Part shown: positions 50,525 through 62,564 of the stretch, one piece after another | Numbering within the stretch: the stretch's first letter is position 1 | Layout of the letters: each line of letters begins with the position of its first letter | NCBI GenBank assembly: GCA_039621445.1 | Contig: CP154956.1 | Span: 30,510,667 to 30,574,666, forward strand | DNA: 64,000 nt | DNA from: Euglena gracilis | Taxonomy: Eukaryota > Euglenida > Euglenophyceae > Euglenales | Reading direction: 5' to 3' | Translations under genes and position numbers: made by a program | The notes under the pieces: generated by a model | Database searches by the model: none | The model's input: the letters and a program-made list of their open reading frames with translations, nothing else | Told to the model about the DNA's origin: nothing

Positions 50525-51470
50525 CTCAGGGAAGATATTTCACTCACCCCGCGTCATCCTAGCTTGTCTGATGCCCAAATTTCGGTACATCTTTTCCGAC
50601 CCTTGCATTTCCCTAGGGAACTTTAGATGTTTTTGATGTGTAGAGATACATACCGGGGGGGAGGGACTTGAATGGAGAAGAATGTTGTGGGAATTATTCT
50701 GAACAACAAATTTTTGATCAAGGATTTTCCCCACCATTTTAAGTATCCATCCAGGATTTTCCCCAGCAAATTCAAGGAATATCCCAGTTTCCTCCAGTGA
50801 ACCCCCCAAAATTTCTTCAGCGCTTTGCACCGGTTCTTCGAATGTATTTTTGTTCCAAAAACTCCCATTAGAAGGTGCACTGATCATCCAAAATGAAAAA
50901 GTATGTTCTTTCGTTTAGTTTGTAATTTGAAGTTTGGGATTTCATCGATTTTTGAATGCTGGATTTGGGAAACCTCAGGATTTTAAATGTAAATTCTGGG
51001 GGCTTTCCCTGAAAAAAATGGGTTTAAGAGATTTTTTTTGTCCAGGATTTTTTCCCACCCCTTTTAAGCGGGCGTCCAGAATTTTTCCCGTCATTTTAAG
51101 GATTTGTCCAACCTTTTTCCTGACAGAGTATTTTTGGACAACAATTGTTTCCGGTCAGTCTCCCCCCCCCCCCCCGGTGCGGGTTCATCACAATTCAGTT
51201 AAATTCAGGGATTGGGGCTACAGTTGGGTTGCGAGTAGAGTTAGGGTCAGGGGATTAAGATTCTTTTGGGCACATTGGAGAAATTTGGTTGGTTGGTTGG
51301 TTGGTTGGTCGGTTATTTTCATTATCCGGACCTGTCAAAGAGGAATTAAAGAAAAGCCAAAAACAATCTTTTCCCCCCAGAGGTCCCCCTCAAGGAATGC
51401 GGGACCTCCAAAAAGGTTGGAGGGTGGTTGGGTGTGCCCCTGTTCTTCGCTGTTCTTCTGTTTTCCACAG

Positions 51471-51553
51471 ACCCCCCCCACTTCCCTTCTCTGCTCCTTC
51501 AGGCCGACCACTCCCATCGCCCCCTTCACCGACCACCCCTCTGCACCTCTCAG
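51471..51553 (+). CDS. Candidate Pro/Ser-rich exon
   Basis: After a TTTTCCACAG acceptor, a phase-2 frame reads PPPLPFSAPSGRPLPSPP before a GT. The phase fits the end of exon 48556-48633, so it may continue the coiled-coil gene. Low complexity makes this weak. Confidence 0.25.
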
Positions 51554-51599
51554 GTGCTGTCGTGCGTCGGACTGCCCTCCATTGGTTGATGTCCAGTCA

Positions 51600-52465
51600 C
51601 TGTTTTTTTTCCCTGAAGATGGCCCTGGGATTTGGGGGGGGGGATCTAAAAGACCCCCCAATATAACCCCCCCCCCCCGGTTTTAAATTTGGGCGGGATT
51701 TCAAGGCCCTCAGGAGGGGTTATAGCCGGGGATTATCCACGACAAAAACCATAATAATGGTTCCAAACATAAGTTTGCACCCATTTTAAATTCCACCCAT
51801 TTTAAGCACTCCAGGTGGGCACCACCCATTTCTGACCAACAGTGTCAAACTCATTGCCAAAAATTATCCCAAAACGATAACCTTTTCGAATTTTTTCCAT
51901 CTTGCGCTTCTGGCACGGCGTCTATCGGTGCTTTCCTGGAGGGGGAGGGGTTTGGGCGTGATTCAAGATCTCCAGGGGGTTTATATTTAGGGACAGGTGT
52001 ATTGGGGGCTTATGTTTTATATTTTTTTTTAGGAAAATGAAACAGGGCGTCATTTAAACTGGAGGGCACCCCATTGGTCCAGCCAGCAGCCTTGTTCAAT
52101 CCAGAAACCTTTTCCAGCCTCGAACACCCCCTTCTCCCATCGACGAATGGCGTTTACTTTTCAGCCGCCCTTTGGGCGGCTGGATATTAATGAAATTTTG
52201 GTTTCTGGGTGCTAAATAATGAGCTAAATGGGGGCGAATAAGGCATCAGAAAAGGGCTGGCCAGGGCAATTTTTGGGTCAAGGATCTTCCTTTTTGCACA
52301 ATTGGCAGTTTTGGGGGACATTTTTTTTGCAGTTTCGATTTTTTTTTGCACCCGGTCCGACCCCCCCGTTTCAGTCCAGTTCCAGCCGACCCCTACTGGG
52401 CGGTGGGGGGGGGGGGTCAGCCATCTGTTTCCAGCCAGCCCAAGTTTTCCAGCCTCTCAGCAACA
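51600..52465. other. Repeat-rich non-coding stretch
   Basis: Contains CAATATAACCCCCC with GGGATTTCAAGGCCCTCAGG and GGGGTTATAG (51658-51724), matching the TATAAACCCC family. Nothing else was recognised. Confidence 0.4.
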
Positions 52466-53321
52466 TCCCCCGGTGGCCCTCAGTCGACGCCCTGAAAGGA
52501 GAAGAATTGTAAATGTGCAAAAATGGGGTTGATTTTTTCTGAATTTTTGGATGTTTTGATATTTTTACCCTTTTTTGTTGTGTTGAAAAATGTTATTTTT
52601 TAAGGTCGAGTTTTGTTCATTTTGAAAAACTTGCTTTTTTGGACGCAGTTTTGAACAGCTCTCACGGGAAGGTTTCTAGTCTCGAAATTTTCAGCAATAA
52701 TTCAAACACGATGGGAGTCCCCCCCCCCCAAACAACCCCGGTCTGATTTTGGGGGGGGTTAGTGATTCACTGTTCCCCAGTTTTTTTTCAGCTGTACACC
52801 TGGAAAGAAAAATGCAAGACAGCATTCCACATTATTAACCAACTGCTCAAGCTGTGGGGATCTTTTGGGGGGGGGGGCCTTCTCTTTGCCTCTTCAGTGT
52901 CTAAAATATCAATATATCCTACGTTTTCCCTGAAAAATATTTCGCTTTCACAAGAAGGCCGAAACAGGTTTAGACTGCCCATTTTTTCAGCAAAGAAATG
53001 GGTTTTAGACCTAAATCTTTAATTAAGTGTCTGGCGCATTAAAAGAAATACTGCCTGTATTACGTTGTATAATATTGTCTATTTTGATTTCAGTTTTGTT
53101 GTATTGTTGTATTTTGTTTCTTTATGAATCAATGTTTGGGGGGATTCTCGAAGCAACGTTGCTCAAGGAAGCCAGGTTGTGTCCCCAACCAGGACCTGAT
53201 TTCGGCCGCCCAAATTCCCTCCAATTCTTCACGGACAACCACAGAAAAAAAATGAGTTTTCGTCAGAGCTGGAACCATATTTTTGTGCAAATTTTACACA
53301 ATTTCTACCATATTGGGGGCA
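52466..53321. repeat. 0.86-kb dispersed duplication, copy A
   Basis: Nearly identical, in direct orientation, to 59872-60745. Differences include a roughly 16-bp gap near 52875 and a few substitutions and homopolymer changes. Both copies keep an open frame containing LYESMFGGILE and NHRKKMSFRQSWNHIFVQI. The frame begins in A/T-rich sequence and has no recognised domain. Confidence 0.88.
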
Positions 53322-53539
53322 ACAAATTGCATGTTTCTGAGGCAGAATTTGCACCTGTCACGACTGGGTTTCGATGGTGTCTAACACAGATGCAACACAG
53401 TCGCAGTCAAATTTCTTCGCCCAAAATTAGGAATTTTTTTGCCCAATAATAAATATCCCCCGCAAATGAAATTCCCCCTAGGGGTGGGCTTCGGCCAACC
53501 AAATATTGTTCTCGAGGAGAATAAAAATCCCAAGAAAAC

Positions 53540-53960
53540 AAAGGTTAATAAATGGAAAAGGGTTTCATCGAAGGAGAAGTTTTCTGATTGCAAATATGTC
53601 TGGAAATTTATAAATAATTATATGCTTTTGTTCAACAAAAAAGCCGTGAGTTGGGTTGGACGAAAAAAGCTACAGCTTACCACCTGACAAGTGGTCAGTG
53701 ACAGTTTACAAGTGGTCACCAGCTGCATGTTAATCACCGACTTTGGCTTTGCAAATGTTGGGGGTGAATGGCATGGGGAAATCTGTCCAGAAAAGCTGGG
53801 GGGGGGAATAAGTTTGGTCACAGTTGGAACAATCACAAGCCTACAATGGCGAACTGATTACAAATGAATCACTGGCCATGTCTTCGATGTCTTCGAACTT
53901 TCTGAACTTTCTGAGACGTTAAGAGACAGATAATAAGAAAACAGGTGCTCACATATGTTA
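53540..53960. repeat. Tandem duplication, unit 1
   Basis: Begins AAAGGTTAATAAATGG and ends GCTCACATATGTT. It is followed directly by a second, slightly longer copy. Confidence 0.92.
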
Positions 53961-53964
53961 AACC

Positions 53965-54403
53965 AAAGGTTAATAACTGGAAAAGGGTTTCATCGAAGGA
54001 GAAGTTTTCTGATTGCAAAATATGTCTGGAAATTTATAAATAATTATATGCTTTTGTTCAACAAAAAAGCCGTGAGTTTGGGTTGGGGGACGAAAAAAAA
54101 AGCTACAGCTTACCACCTGACAAGTGGTCAGTGACAGTTTTACAAGTGGTCACCAGCTGCATGTTAATCACCGACTTTGGCTTTGCAAATGTTGGGGGTG
54201 AATGGCATGGGGAAAAAATCTGTCCAGAAAAGCTGGGGGGGGGGAATAAGTTTTGTCACAGTTGGAACAATCACAAGCCTACAAATGGGCGAACTGATTA
54301 CAAAAAGAATCACTGGCCATGTCTTTCGATGTCTTCGAACTTTCTGAACTTTCTGAGACGTTAAGAGAGACAGATAATAAGAAAACAGGTGCTCACATAT
54401 GTT
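53965..54403. repeat. Tandem duplication, unit 2
   Basis: Same sequence as 53540-53960 but with longer A, G and T runs at most homopolymers (for example GGGGAAAAAATCTG against GGGGAAATCTG). Differences are almost only in run length, which points to a consensus or assembly artefact. Confidence 0.92.
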
Positions 54404-54648
54404 CTCCACTCAATGTAGGTTATCCAACGCGTCCGCAAAGGGTTTCCCTCACATTCAACTCATGAGCTTTTTCTGTTCAATGAGCCAAAACTGGATTGGT
54501 GATTGACTTTGCAGCAGGAGGCAATGCGGTAATCAGCACATATATTAACAATCCAGTCCATTAAAGTTGAAGGGACCAACCTCAGCAAAGAGTATTACCA
54601 ATGGTTACAATGGCAACAATGGTTTAATAATCATCTTTTTTCAATTGA

Positions 54649-54940
54649 GTGTCTCGCCGCCGTCCCGTGTGTTGCTGTTCTGCGGGCTCCAGTGGGAAAG
54701 CAGGGTCCTCCCCTGCTCCGCCAGGCCCCCCGGGGACCGCCCCCGCAGCCCCCACCCACAGCCTGACCAGCCACCCCCCAGTCGGGAGGGTGGCCCCCGA
54801 GGCCCCAGCAACCGGTGTGCCTGCCCATTCCGGACGTCAGTCTGCGGAAAACTCTGAAAAAAAACCTCTGCCTGGCACGCTGCCACCCCCCCCCCCCCGA
54901 CAGGTCGAAGCTACCCAGCCGCTGTCCAAGCCCAGGTGTG
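54649..54940 (+). CDS. Candidate Pro/Ala-rich exons, unidentified
   Basis: A G/C-rich island in A/T-rich surroundings. A Pro/Ala/Ser frame spans 54700-54900. After a GACAG acceptor a short exon-like VEATQPLSKPR (about 54907-54941) ends in AG|GTGTGC. Exon-like composition, but no homology and no start. Confidence 0.28.
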
Positions 54941-55434
54941 CCAGAGTGCCTCACGCATTATGGTGGTGGTGGTGGTGCCTCCGGCTGTGGTGTGTAATGG
55001 CATGGCAGCGGTGGCTATGGTATGTTTTCATGGACCTTTGTGGGGGTGTGTGGGGGTGTGGTGTGGGGGCCTGTTGTGTTGGTTTGCATCCGAATGGGCT
55101 CCCGCGCCCATTCGTCTGTGTGTGCCCGCGCGTGGGTGGCTGGGTGGCTGGATGGCAGGGTGACCCGGTGGGTGTTCCCGTGCCTGTGGGTGGCCAGGTG
55201 AGTCGGTGGTTTGGCAGAACCACATTCCTGGGTGTCGGTTTATGCGGTGTGGATGATGGTTTCTATTTTCATTTGATTCCCATCCTACACGTCCCACGGC
55301 AGTCGTGCGAACCCCTCCTGTGACGAAGTACATTTCCCCCGGAGGCGGAGTGCTTGGGGGAGGGGACCAATGGCTGCCCACACCCCGTTCCCCAGAGTAT
55401 TATGCAACCGCTGGGTTCCGGTTGCTCGCGATCA

Positions 55435-55540
55435 AGCACCTCCTGCGACAAATCCCAACAAATCCCGACAACACTTTTTGGGCCTCTGGAGAAGGGGGTT
55501 CGACAAATCCCAACAAATCCCAACAAATCCCCAATTTTTT
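55435..55540. repeat. CAAATCCCAA tandem repeats
   Basis: 10-bp units (ACAAATCCCA) occur in two blocks, reminiscent of subterminal arrays such as GGATCCCACC at 49758. No terminal repeats were found around them. Confidence 0.7.
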
Positions 55541-56623
55541 TTTGCAATGGGAAATAAATTTGCGCAAAAGAGGAGTGTTTTGATTTGGATAGTAGTTTGC
55601 ACAAAGTTTTTTCCACCTGTTTTTTTGTATGTTTATCTTTTGATGAAGGAGGTGTTTTGAAAATGAGATTAGCTTGATGTTGGGATTGAAAGAAGTTTTA
55701 AGGCCAATGACAGGAAAGCATTATCGCCAGCCAAAAATAATAATGAATTTTTCGTCACCACCGCCAAAACCACCACCACCACCAACACCACAAAACCGTT
55801 GCTGTAGATCACAGGTCTGATTGATTGTACAGGAACTCAGCAAAATTGAAGAAAGCATTGGCCATCACAACCCCCCACATTTTGCCCAAGGAAAGCCAAA
55901 ATATGAAATAAAAATATAAGTGGATGTGCAGATATTGAGAAATGCATTTTGAAATTAGGAAACAGAGAACTGGCCATGTACAATGATTCTCTAAAAACAA
56001 TCCATTGAGATGATGAATTCAACTAGCTGAGATGTTTCCATGGCCAAAAAAAAACCTGCAAACCCAAACGTGCTAACAGCAACAATATCCCAAGTGTTGG
56101 AGTGCTTGCTTGCAATGCCCCGGCAGTCGCGGAAAGGGGCGCCAGACATTGAGGACGTTGGATAACAGGAAGCCGACGCCCCCGCCATGATCCCCCACTT
56201 GTTCTCACCGGAGGGAACTGCTTGGCATTTCAGCATTCTGATCTCCTGTTGTATTTTTAACGTCTGTTGGTGTTCATGTCTGCTTTTGACCTTGACCTGT
56301 CCATTTCCTGCCGGTGTATTGTAGTATGTCGTGCACTCGTATCTGTGATTTCTTGTGCCTTGAGGTCATATGGTCAAACCCATTCTTAAGATTAAAAGGT
56401 AAAACGCCCGTTTGCAATTGTCGCCAGTTGTTGGTGTGTATCGACGTTCTGTGTAGACCAATGAGAGGCACCGTCCAGGGTTCCACGTGTTCGCCCCTGT
56501 TTTGAAGCCATATCGTTTGACAGCAGGTTCCCAGTTGTCCCTAATTAACTCCAACAAGGCAACGCCTCGGGCTCCGCATTTTGCCCTTGCGAGGCCATGC
56601 CTTACTCGCAAGCGTTGTTCTAC

Positions 56624-56889
56624 GCCGCGTGCGCCGCGGCACCGGAAATTTTGTGACCGCGTGCGCCGCGGAAGATTTCTTTCTGTGCACCGCGTGCACC
56701 GCGGCAGCGCCGCGTGCGCCGCGGCATAGCCATCCCAAATATCGCAGGAACGTCATTGGTGCGCCGCGGGTGCGTTGTTGGTGTGCCGCGGCAACCTTTC
56801 AGGTGCGCCGCGAGTGTTCTGCGGCACAAATTTGATTGTGCGCCGCGTGTGCCGCGGGAAAAAAATTGCCGAAGTTTGCCGCGGCGCAC
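56624..56889. repeat. Cluster of GTGCGCCGCGG repeats
   Basis: About ten degenerate copies of GTGCGCCGCGG, eight of them with CCGCGG, in 266 bp. The flanks are direct repeats: GAGGCCATGCCTTACTCGC at 56591 against GAGGTTATGCCTTGCTCGC near 56911, and GGGCTCCGCATTTTGCCC near 56570 against GGGCTCCGCACTTTGCCC near 57212. Confidence 0.85.
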
Positions 56890-56997
56890 TAATTGAAAGT
56901 CTGGTGTGTGAGGTTATGCCTTGCTCGCCGGCGGTGTTGTTTGGATGGCTTTGGTGCGTTGGGTTAGGGTGCCCGCTCAGTGCCGCCTCACCGGAGA

Positions 56998-57083
56998 TGG
57001 CTGACGATGCTGCTCCGACGTGGCGTTATGACTTCTTGGAGGAGTCCCCCCCCTCTCCCCCCCTGGCCCCCATGTTCTGCTGA
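56998..57083 (+). CDS. Candidate small ORF/first exon
   Basis: ATG opens a frame MADDAAPTWRYDFLEESP that runs to TGA at 57081. The acidic start and codon use look exon-like. No homology and no joined exon. Confidence 0.25.
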
Positions 57084-58049
57084 CCGAGGACTTTTGAACA
57101 CAAATTTTATTTTACAGGTGGGGGGTTCAGGCCCACAAGGTCTTTGTGCTTCGCCCTCAGTGTCCCTTCCTCCCTGGTCGGTTTTCCTCGAGGGAGTAAG
57201 GGACACCTCGGGGCTCCGCACTTTGCCCTTATGAGGCCTGATTGTGCACTGAAATTAGGGGGGGCCAGGGCATTTTCCAAGCCACCTTGGGCGCCAAGTT
57301 GTTGATAGTGGGCGTACAAGCCTCCACCCCCCTCCACTGGCCAATTTAACAAACTTCTTGCGCTGAAAGGCCCAATTTTTTGAGTAAACCAATTCCAGCC
57401 CCCCTGGTGGAGTGGGCCCCCCACACCTGGGAGCTTATCACTTTTTTTGGCCCAAAAACCCTTTTGCCGTAGAAGCAATGGTGTCTGGACTCTGAAGGGG
57501 GGTTTTAAGGAAATGAGAAGGGTGATCGATTTTTTTGGTTGAAACCGTTCAATTTTTGCCTTGACATGGATGTCCAGATATGGAAAACAAAGGCATTATT
57601 TCAGTGAAAAAAAAATGTGGGGTTGGGGGTTTGGGGTTACAGGTTAGGGATTTGGCCATGTGGAACTCTCCGAGATCTTTCCAAAATGCATAAAAGTCGA
57701 CCTCCGAAATGGAGTACCCCCTCTTTGGGACCAATGTTTCCCGAGCTTCGGGGAGGGGTTGGTTTAGGTTGACAGGTCCCAATTATCTCCGAAAGGGTTT
57801 GACATCTTTCCCAAGCGCTTTTCAATGATGGGCAATTTTCTCTTGGGTTGGCGGCTGGGGCCAGCCCAACCTTTGAGGTGATTTTTGCACATTGGGAGGG
57901 TGGGGAATTATCCTGTTTTTCTCCGAGTGATCTGTCTTCACCGTCCTTCCCTTCAGTGAGGCCTCCCCATGAGGCCTCTGACATGTTCATTCGGATGCAT
58001 GCCTTCCGCTGCAAGTTTGCGCGGTGCTGTGGCCCGCTGACGCTCCGCC

Positions 58050-58176
58050 ATGGAGGGCGGGGCCATCTCGTACAACGGGATGGTGCTGGCGAAGAACCCG
58101 TTCAATTTGGAGATAGCGATCGAGAGGGCAGCGTGTGACGTCTCCACCGAGCGGCTTCTGGCTGGCAAGTTGTTTG
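58050..58176 (+). CDS. Candidate first exon, unidentified
   Basis: ATG at 58050 opens a frame with G/C-rich third positions reading ISYNGMVLAKNPFNLEIAIE and then AACDVSTERLLAGKLFG, ending at a GT (58177). This is the most protein-like segment of the last 10 kb, but no downstream exon could be joined to it. Confidence 0.4.
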
Positions 58177-58975
58177 GTGTGTCTTTGAGTTTGATTTTCT
58201 GGGCCCAAGGTGCCCAAGTTTCAGGGGATGTTATGGTGCAGTGAACCCCCCATGACCCAACTGCAAAATTGATTTCTTTTCAAGGAAGAATTTTCCAAAT
58301 TCTAAAGGAAGAGCCTTTTTTTTTGAAGAGGATGTCCGGTCTGGGAAGAAGGCGCCATGGCCCCCATTTAGTTTTTCCGCCGCGAACCCATTTCGTTTTA
58401 AAAAATAATAATAAAAATAAAAGTGAAAGCCTAATAATTAACGTGATGTACAAACACTTGATCAATGTAATACTTAATTTAAAGCTTTAAAAGTTCAATG
58501 CCCCCCCCTTTGGTTGGAGGTTCGTTCTAGTTTGGTTGGAGCCCAATTAATTCAGTAACAAAATAGCAATCATTCTGATGGGTGAAAAACCCCCAGTGGT
58601 TCCAAAAAACTCTCAGGTCGTTGGCCCAAATTATAGCAATCACAATTTCATGCGTTGGCTCTCTAGGATGGGGGCATCTATAGTCCCTATGCGGCCTTTT
58701 TTTTTACTTTTTTTTTCAGCATGGGACGTGTTTTGAAGGTTTTTTGAAGATTGAGATTGAACATTTTGATGGTCATTGCAATGCATTTGTAGACATTTTG
58801 AGAGAAATCGAGGAAATGTAATTTTGAGGTTGGGGGACTTAAGTTTTACAGGGGCGGTACTCAATCACGTTGGGCCGACCCGCAAAGGCATCGATATGTT
58901 CAATGGATGCAATTTTTGGCAGGATCCAAAATGGTCATCCACACTTTTCTGAACTGAGCTTTGCAGGGCTGGAAA

Positions 58976-59106
58976 AGGGATATAGGAAGATATAGGTATA
59001 GGTACAGGTACAGGTAGAGGTATAGGTGTAGGTATAGGTATAGGTATAGGTATGGGTATGGGTATAGGTATGGGTATAGGAAAAGGAAAAGGTACAGGTA
59101 TAGGTT
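58976..59106. repeat. (GGTATA)n degenerate hexanucleotide repeat
   Basis: About 20 units of GGTATA/GGTACA/GGTATG. A short related patch is at 59370-59400. The purine-rich strand superficially resembles telomeric repeats but is interspersed and degenerate. Confidence 0.9.
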
Positions 59107-59871
59107 TTCTCACCTCCTATATCTCCTATATCTCTTATATGTCTGGTAATGAAAGGTTTTTTTTTTTAGGGAAAAGACGTTTGCAATGCTTGATTTCCAC
59201 CAAGGCTGCGAGGTCGAAGTGAATTTGAAGGATCACTTTCAAATTTTGTTCTGGGAACCGAGTTCTGGCTCATCTTTCTATTTTCGTCCATTTTGCCATA
59301 TTAGGCCATTTCGGGCCATTATTGACCAATTGTCAATGTATGATGAGCAATTTTTGAAGATATGAAGGCGGGTATAGGTATAGATGTAGGCATAAGTGGT
59401 GGATATGTGGGTATAGAGGTTTTTCCAAACCTACCTATATACAGCCCGGAGCCTTGCCCTGCCGTTTTACATTTGCGACCCCTTTTATTATAGCTGACAA
59501 AATGCCCTCCCAAAAGCCTTGAACGAACTCTTCCTCGGAAACCACTGGCACCTCCGTTTCATCGGCTTTTTGCTTCTTCTCATGCCTTTCTGATGGCTTG
59601 CCTTCATGGATGAATCATTTTTCATCAGGCGAAGATGAACCAAACATTGACCTTGGCCCTCCAAAGCAGTACGGAGAGTTCTTCCATGGATCGTCACCAT
59701 TTCCAAAGAAAGGCCGGCGTTTAAAGAGAAGCCATCAAGTGCAATTGAAGGAGACAGTGACGTCGTGTGGTATCTTCCGCGGCTTCTTTTTTTGAGGAGA
59801 TCAGCCACACCCACCCTCTTTTTCAACCCCAAAGTATAAAGTGAGCAGTGGTTTTGACAGGGGGTCCAACC

Positions 59872-60745
59872 TCCCCCGGTGGCCCTCAATCGACGCCCTG
59901 AAAGGAGAAGAATTGTAAATGTGCAAAAAATGGGTTGATTTTTTTCTGAATTTTGGGGTGTTTTGATATTTTACCCTTTTTTTCTTGTGTTGAAAAATGT
60001 TATTTTTTAAGATCGAGTTTTGTTCATTGTGACAAACTTGCTTTTTTGGACGCAGTTTTGAACAGCTCCCGCAGGAAGGTTTCTAGTCTCGAAATTTTCA
60101 GCAAGAATCCAAACACTATGGGAGCCCCCCCCCCCCCCAAAACAACCCCGGTCTGATTTTTGGGGTGGGGGGTTAGTGATTCAATGTTCCCCAGTTTTTT
60201 TTCCAGCTGTACACCTGGAAAGAAAAATGCAAGACAGCATTCCACATTATTAACCAACTGCTCAAGCTGTGGGGATCTTTTGGGGGGGGTCAGCATTTTA
60301 CCTCTCCTTCTCTTTGTCCCTTCAGTGTCTAAATATCAATATATCCTACGTTTTCCCTGAAAAATATTTCGCTTTCACAAGAAGGCCGAAACAGACTTAG
60401 ACTGCCCATTTTTTCAGCAAAGAAATGGGTTTTGGACCTAAAGCTTTTAAATTAAGTGTCTGGCGCATTAAAAGAAATACTGTTTGTGTTGTATAAGATT
60501 GTCTATTTTGATTTCAGTTTTGTTGTATTGTTTTATTTTGTTTCTTTATGAATCAATGTTTGGGGGGATTCTCGAAACAACGTCGCTCAAGGAAGCCAGG
60601 TTGTGTCCCCAACCAGGACCTGATTTCGGCCGCCCAAATTCCCTCCATTTCTTCACGGACAACCACAGAAAAAAAATGAGTTTTCGTCAGAGCTGGAACC
60701 ATATTTTTGTGCAAATTTTACACAATTTCTACCATATTGGGGGCA
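59872..60745. repeat. 0.87-kb dispersed duplication, copy B
   Basis: Direct-orientation copy of 52466-53321. It contains an extra CAGCATTTTACCTCTCC near 60290 that is absent from copy A. Confidence 0.88.
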
Positions 60746-62525
60746 TATTGCTGGTCGGTCCTCTGCCACATCCCAATATTCCCCCCAATAGCCCCCTCTT
60801 CCTCACATGCAAGAATTTTCAAAAATTTCAAGGATTTCTGGGGAGTTTTTTTTTTTTTGAGGTTTTCTTTGAAGCGGTTAAAAATCATTCAATCAGTCAG
60901 AAATACTCTTTTTTTTTGCAATTTTCGGGTCTTTTTGGGGGGGGGAAGATCGACCAACAGAAAAAATTCCTTTAATTGCCAGGGGGGGGGACTGCACATG
61001 GGCCGGTCAAAAACTGCACTAAAAAAAACTGGAAAAGAACTGCAAAAAAAATTGCACTTCAAAAAATAACAATAAACAAGCTGAAATGGTGTGCATGTGC
61101 AAAAACAACGTAAATTGCGACCACATGAGCACCCCCCAATTCACCTGACTTTTTGCACAGCTAATGGAAGCAATCAATCAAAGTGCACTGTGCATGGTTT
61201 TTCATACACTGAATTGCAAGTCATGTGTTTGGATGCAGGGTACACCGGTTTTCCTGCACCAAAACTTGCACTGACCATGCCCACAAAGATGTCAAACTGT
61301 TTCCTTTCAAAATATGGGAAAAATGCACATTTACCCATGCACAGAAATTTTCAATGCTTTCATTTCTTGCAGCATTTAATTGCTCTTTCCTCTTCCCAAC
61401 GTTTTCTGCCTTTTTGGAAAACCCTGTGAAAGAATGGGGGGATGTTGTATTTTCTGGGGAAAACGACGGTACCCTTTATTGCTGGCTTTATACCCCCCCC
61501 CCCATGTCCAACGGCCGGTGACCTCTGTCCTCCGACCAGGGGGGGGGGGGGTGTCAATAGAACCAAACCCCCCAAAAGTCAATTTTTTCCTTCCGGCGCT
61601 TTGTGCCGAAAATCTTCGGCAAATTTGACAAAATTGAACCAAAAAGTCCCAGGTGTGTCATTTTAGGTCCCTCGTCATTTCCTTTGATTCCCTGTCATTT
61701 CAACACGTGAAATGTCGACACAATACAACAAATAATATACAAATTATACAGGGTCAACCCCCCCCCCTGGCCGGGCCCAAAGAATTTTTGCCCAAATTCA
61801 ACCGAAACTTGTCTTCCCTGGTGCTTTGCATTGGAATTTTTATGTTTTTATCATAGTTTTTTTTTAACAATTTCCACATCTGAACTCGATCCTTGCCACT
61901 TTTTTTGAATTTTTTTTGAAAACTTTCGAAGATCCTTCAAAGTCCTACAGGACCCAAAATCGTCCCAAAACCCCTCTTTTGGGGTCTTTTGTTGTGCTTT
62001 CTCATGAAGTTTTGCATTTCTGGAACCAGATGATCCAGAAAAATCGATTTTTTTTGTAGTTTATCCTCAGGTTGTGATTTTTACCCACATTTTCAGGGCA
62101 AAAAATTCAGGTTGTCGCCCAAAAAATAAAGGGTATTTACTCGGTCAGTGAAGTCAGACCCTGAGGAGGGGGGTATTACTGGGGATATGGGGGGAGGGTT
62201 TTGGGAGTTGGGGTCAAGGGGGTTGCGTTTTTTTGGGAGGGGGGGGGTTAATAGGGGCAGCAAGCGGTGCATGGCCAAATTTTTATTATTACTTTCAGAA
62301 ATGAATGTGAATTTTGTACTGTTTTTTGGGGTCAAGAAAGCGAGCTTTCAATGAATGGAAAAATTGTTGGAAAAGGTCAATCCAATTGTTTTCAGGTTAT
62401 TTTTTGGGGGGGTCAAATATCTTTGTGACCCAATGGCAATGCCGTCTTGCTGCTTGTTTGCGGAGGAGCCAAACCCACAACCTCCCCCCCCGCCAAATAA
62501 AAGACCCCAATATAAAGCCCCCCAG

Positions 62526-62564
<39 letters not shown>

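Noticed and set aside
55991-56236. Minus-strand membrane-protein-like frame with KWGIMAGASASCYPTSS
   Set aside because: Hydrophobic stretches are suggestive, but there is no homology, no G/C third-position bias and no supporting exon or splice signal.
58976-59106. Internal telomere repeat
   Set aside because: GGTATA units are degenerate and match no telomere repeat I know. The array is short and not at a sequence end.
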